Part shown: positions 38,773 through 39,079 of the stretch, piece by piece | Layout: every line of letters starts with the position of its first letter | How positions within the stretch are numbered: the stretch's first letter is position 1 | DNA from: Halochromatium roseum | Lineage (GTDB): Bacteria; Pseudomonadota; Gammaproteobacteria; Chromatiales; Chromatiaceae | DNA: 39,079 bases | Reading direction: 5' to 3' | NCBI RefSeq assembly: GCF_016653315.1 | Contig: NZ_NHSH01000084.1 | Location: 1-39,079 of the forward strand | Program-made: the position numbers and the translations under genes | The notes under the pieces: model-generated | The model's input: the letters and a program-made list of their open reading frames with translations, nothing else | What the model was told of the DNA's origin: nothing | Databases searched by the model: none

Positions 38773-39079
38773 ATGTGCCGCCTCAACGACTTGATCGACG
38801 AAGAGAAATGCGACGACGAAGTCCGACGGATGCGTTGGCCGTACGTCGTTGATTGTCCACGTTGTGGTTCCAACAAGGTCGTCAAGCGTGGCCGCAACCA
38901 CCGACACAGGGCCTGTCGCCGCTACACCTGTCGAAACTGCGAGAAACGCTTCGATGATCTGACAGGGACGATTTTCATGGGACGCCACCAGCCGCTGTCG
39001 GTGTGGTTTTCCTCTCTGTACTTGATGGACATGAACCAGTCGAACCTGCAGATCGCCGAAGAGCTCGGTCTGAATGAAA
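38773..39079 (+). CDS. IS1595-family transposase, N-terminal part (cut by window edge)
   Basis: Starting at the ATG at 38773 the protein reads MCRLNDLIDEEKCDDEVRRM, then RWPYVVDCPRCGSNKVVKRG, RYTCRNCEKRFDDLTGTIFM and SVWFSSLYLMDMNQSNLQIA. The zinc ribbon (CPRCG and CRNC) followed by RFDDLTGTIF is the signature of IS1595 (ISXO2-like) transposases. The N-terminal zinc ribbon precedes a DDE-type domain not reached here. The reading continues beyond 39079. The ribosome binding site is not obvious. Confidence 0.9.
   Translation, partial: MCRLNDLIDEEKCDDEVRRMRWPYVVDCPRCGSNKVVKRGRNHRHRACRRYTCRNCEKRFDDLTGTIFMGRHQPLSVWFSSLYLMDMNQSNLQIAEELGLNE

Overview
The window looks like chromosomal DNA of a GC-rich gammaproteobacterium. 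The order pncC-recA-recX-alaS-lysC-csrA-tRNA-Ser and the ffh/ypjD pair are classic gammaproteobacterial arrangements. Codon use and the accessory genes (ArsS-type radical SAM protein, large 5TM-PAS sensors, MobB fusion) would suit a purple sulfur bacterium or relative (Chromatiales), but no photosynthesis or sulfur-oxidation gene is present, so that placement is inference.

Region 1 (1-3690) is a decayed mobile region against the 3' end of tRNA-Ser(GCU). It holds the start of an IS1-like transposase, a 5'-truncated and frameshifted tyrosine integrase, a UPF0175/PIN (DUF3368) toxin-antitoxin pair, a DnaB-N/RepA-like ATPase and a coiled-coil ORF. Two copies of a ~46-bp sequence lie 3.3 kb apart at its edges. 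Region 2 (3690-10572) is the conserved core: tRNA-Ser, csrA, lysC, then the overlapping recA-recX-alaS block, then pncC. Region 3 (10647-17604) holds a cupin protein, an orphan LarE, a secreted DUF302 protein, the minus-strand run tolC-aroC-MFS transporter, and a YheT-type hydrolase. Region 4 (17832-21249) is a tightly coupled operon of FAD oxidoreductase, DUF1365 and cyclopropane-fatty-acid synthase for lipid modification.

Region 5 (21408-34706) has a 1157-residue GGDEF/EAL protein and ffh with divergent ypjD. Next comes an arsenosugar-type cluster (arsS, a giant hybrid histidine kinase, a DUF2064 transferase), then tRNA-Ala(CGC), an internally deleted FkbM methyltransferase remnant, and a MobB protein fused to a class II aldolase-like domain that has lost its metal ligands. 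Region 6 (34971-39079) holds ettA, a membrane coiled-coil protein built on seven 11-residue repeats, a DUF815 AAA+ ATPase, and the start of an IS1595-family transposase cut by the window edge.

The most unusual items are: (i) the MobB/pseudo-aldolase fusion, in which an ITPSGW motif has been amplified into five 18-bp units; (ii) a hybrid kinase inside an arsS cluster; (iii) a 69-bp repeat with palindromic ends at two distant intergenic sites; (iv) a post-ettA structure in which one arm can pair with either of two direct repeats; and (v) the element scar at tRNA-Ser.
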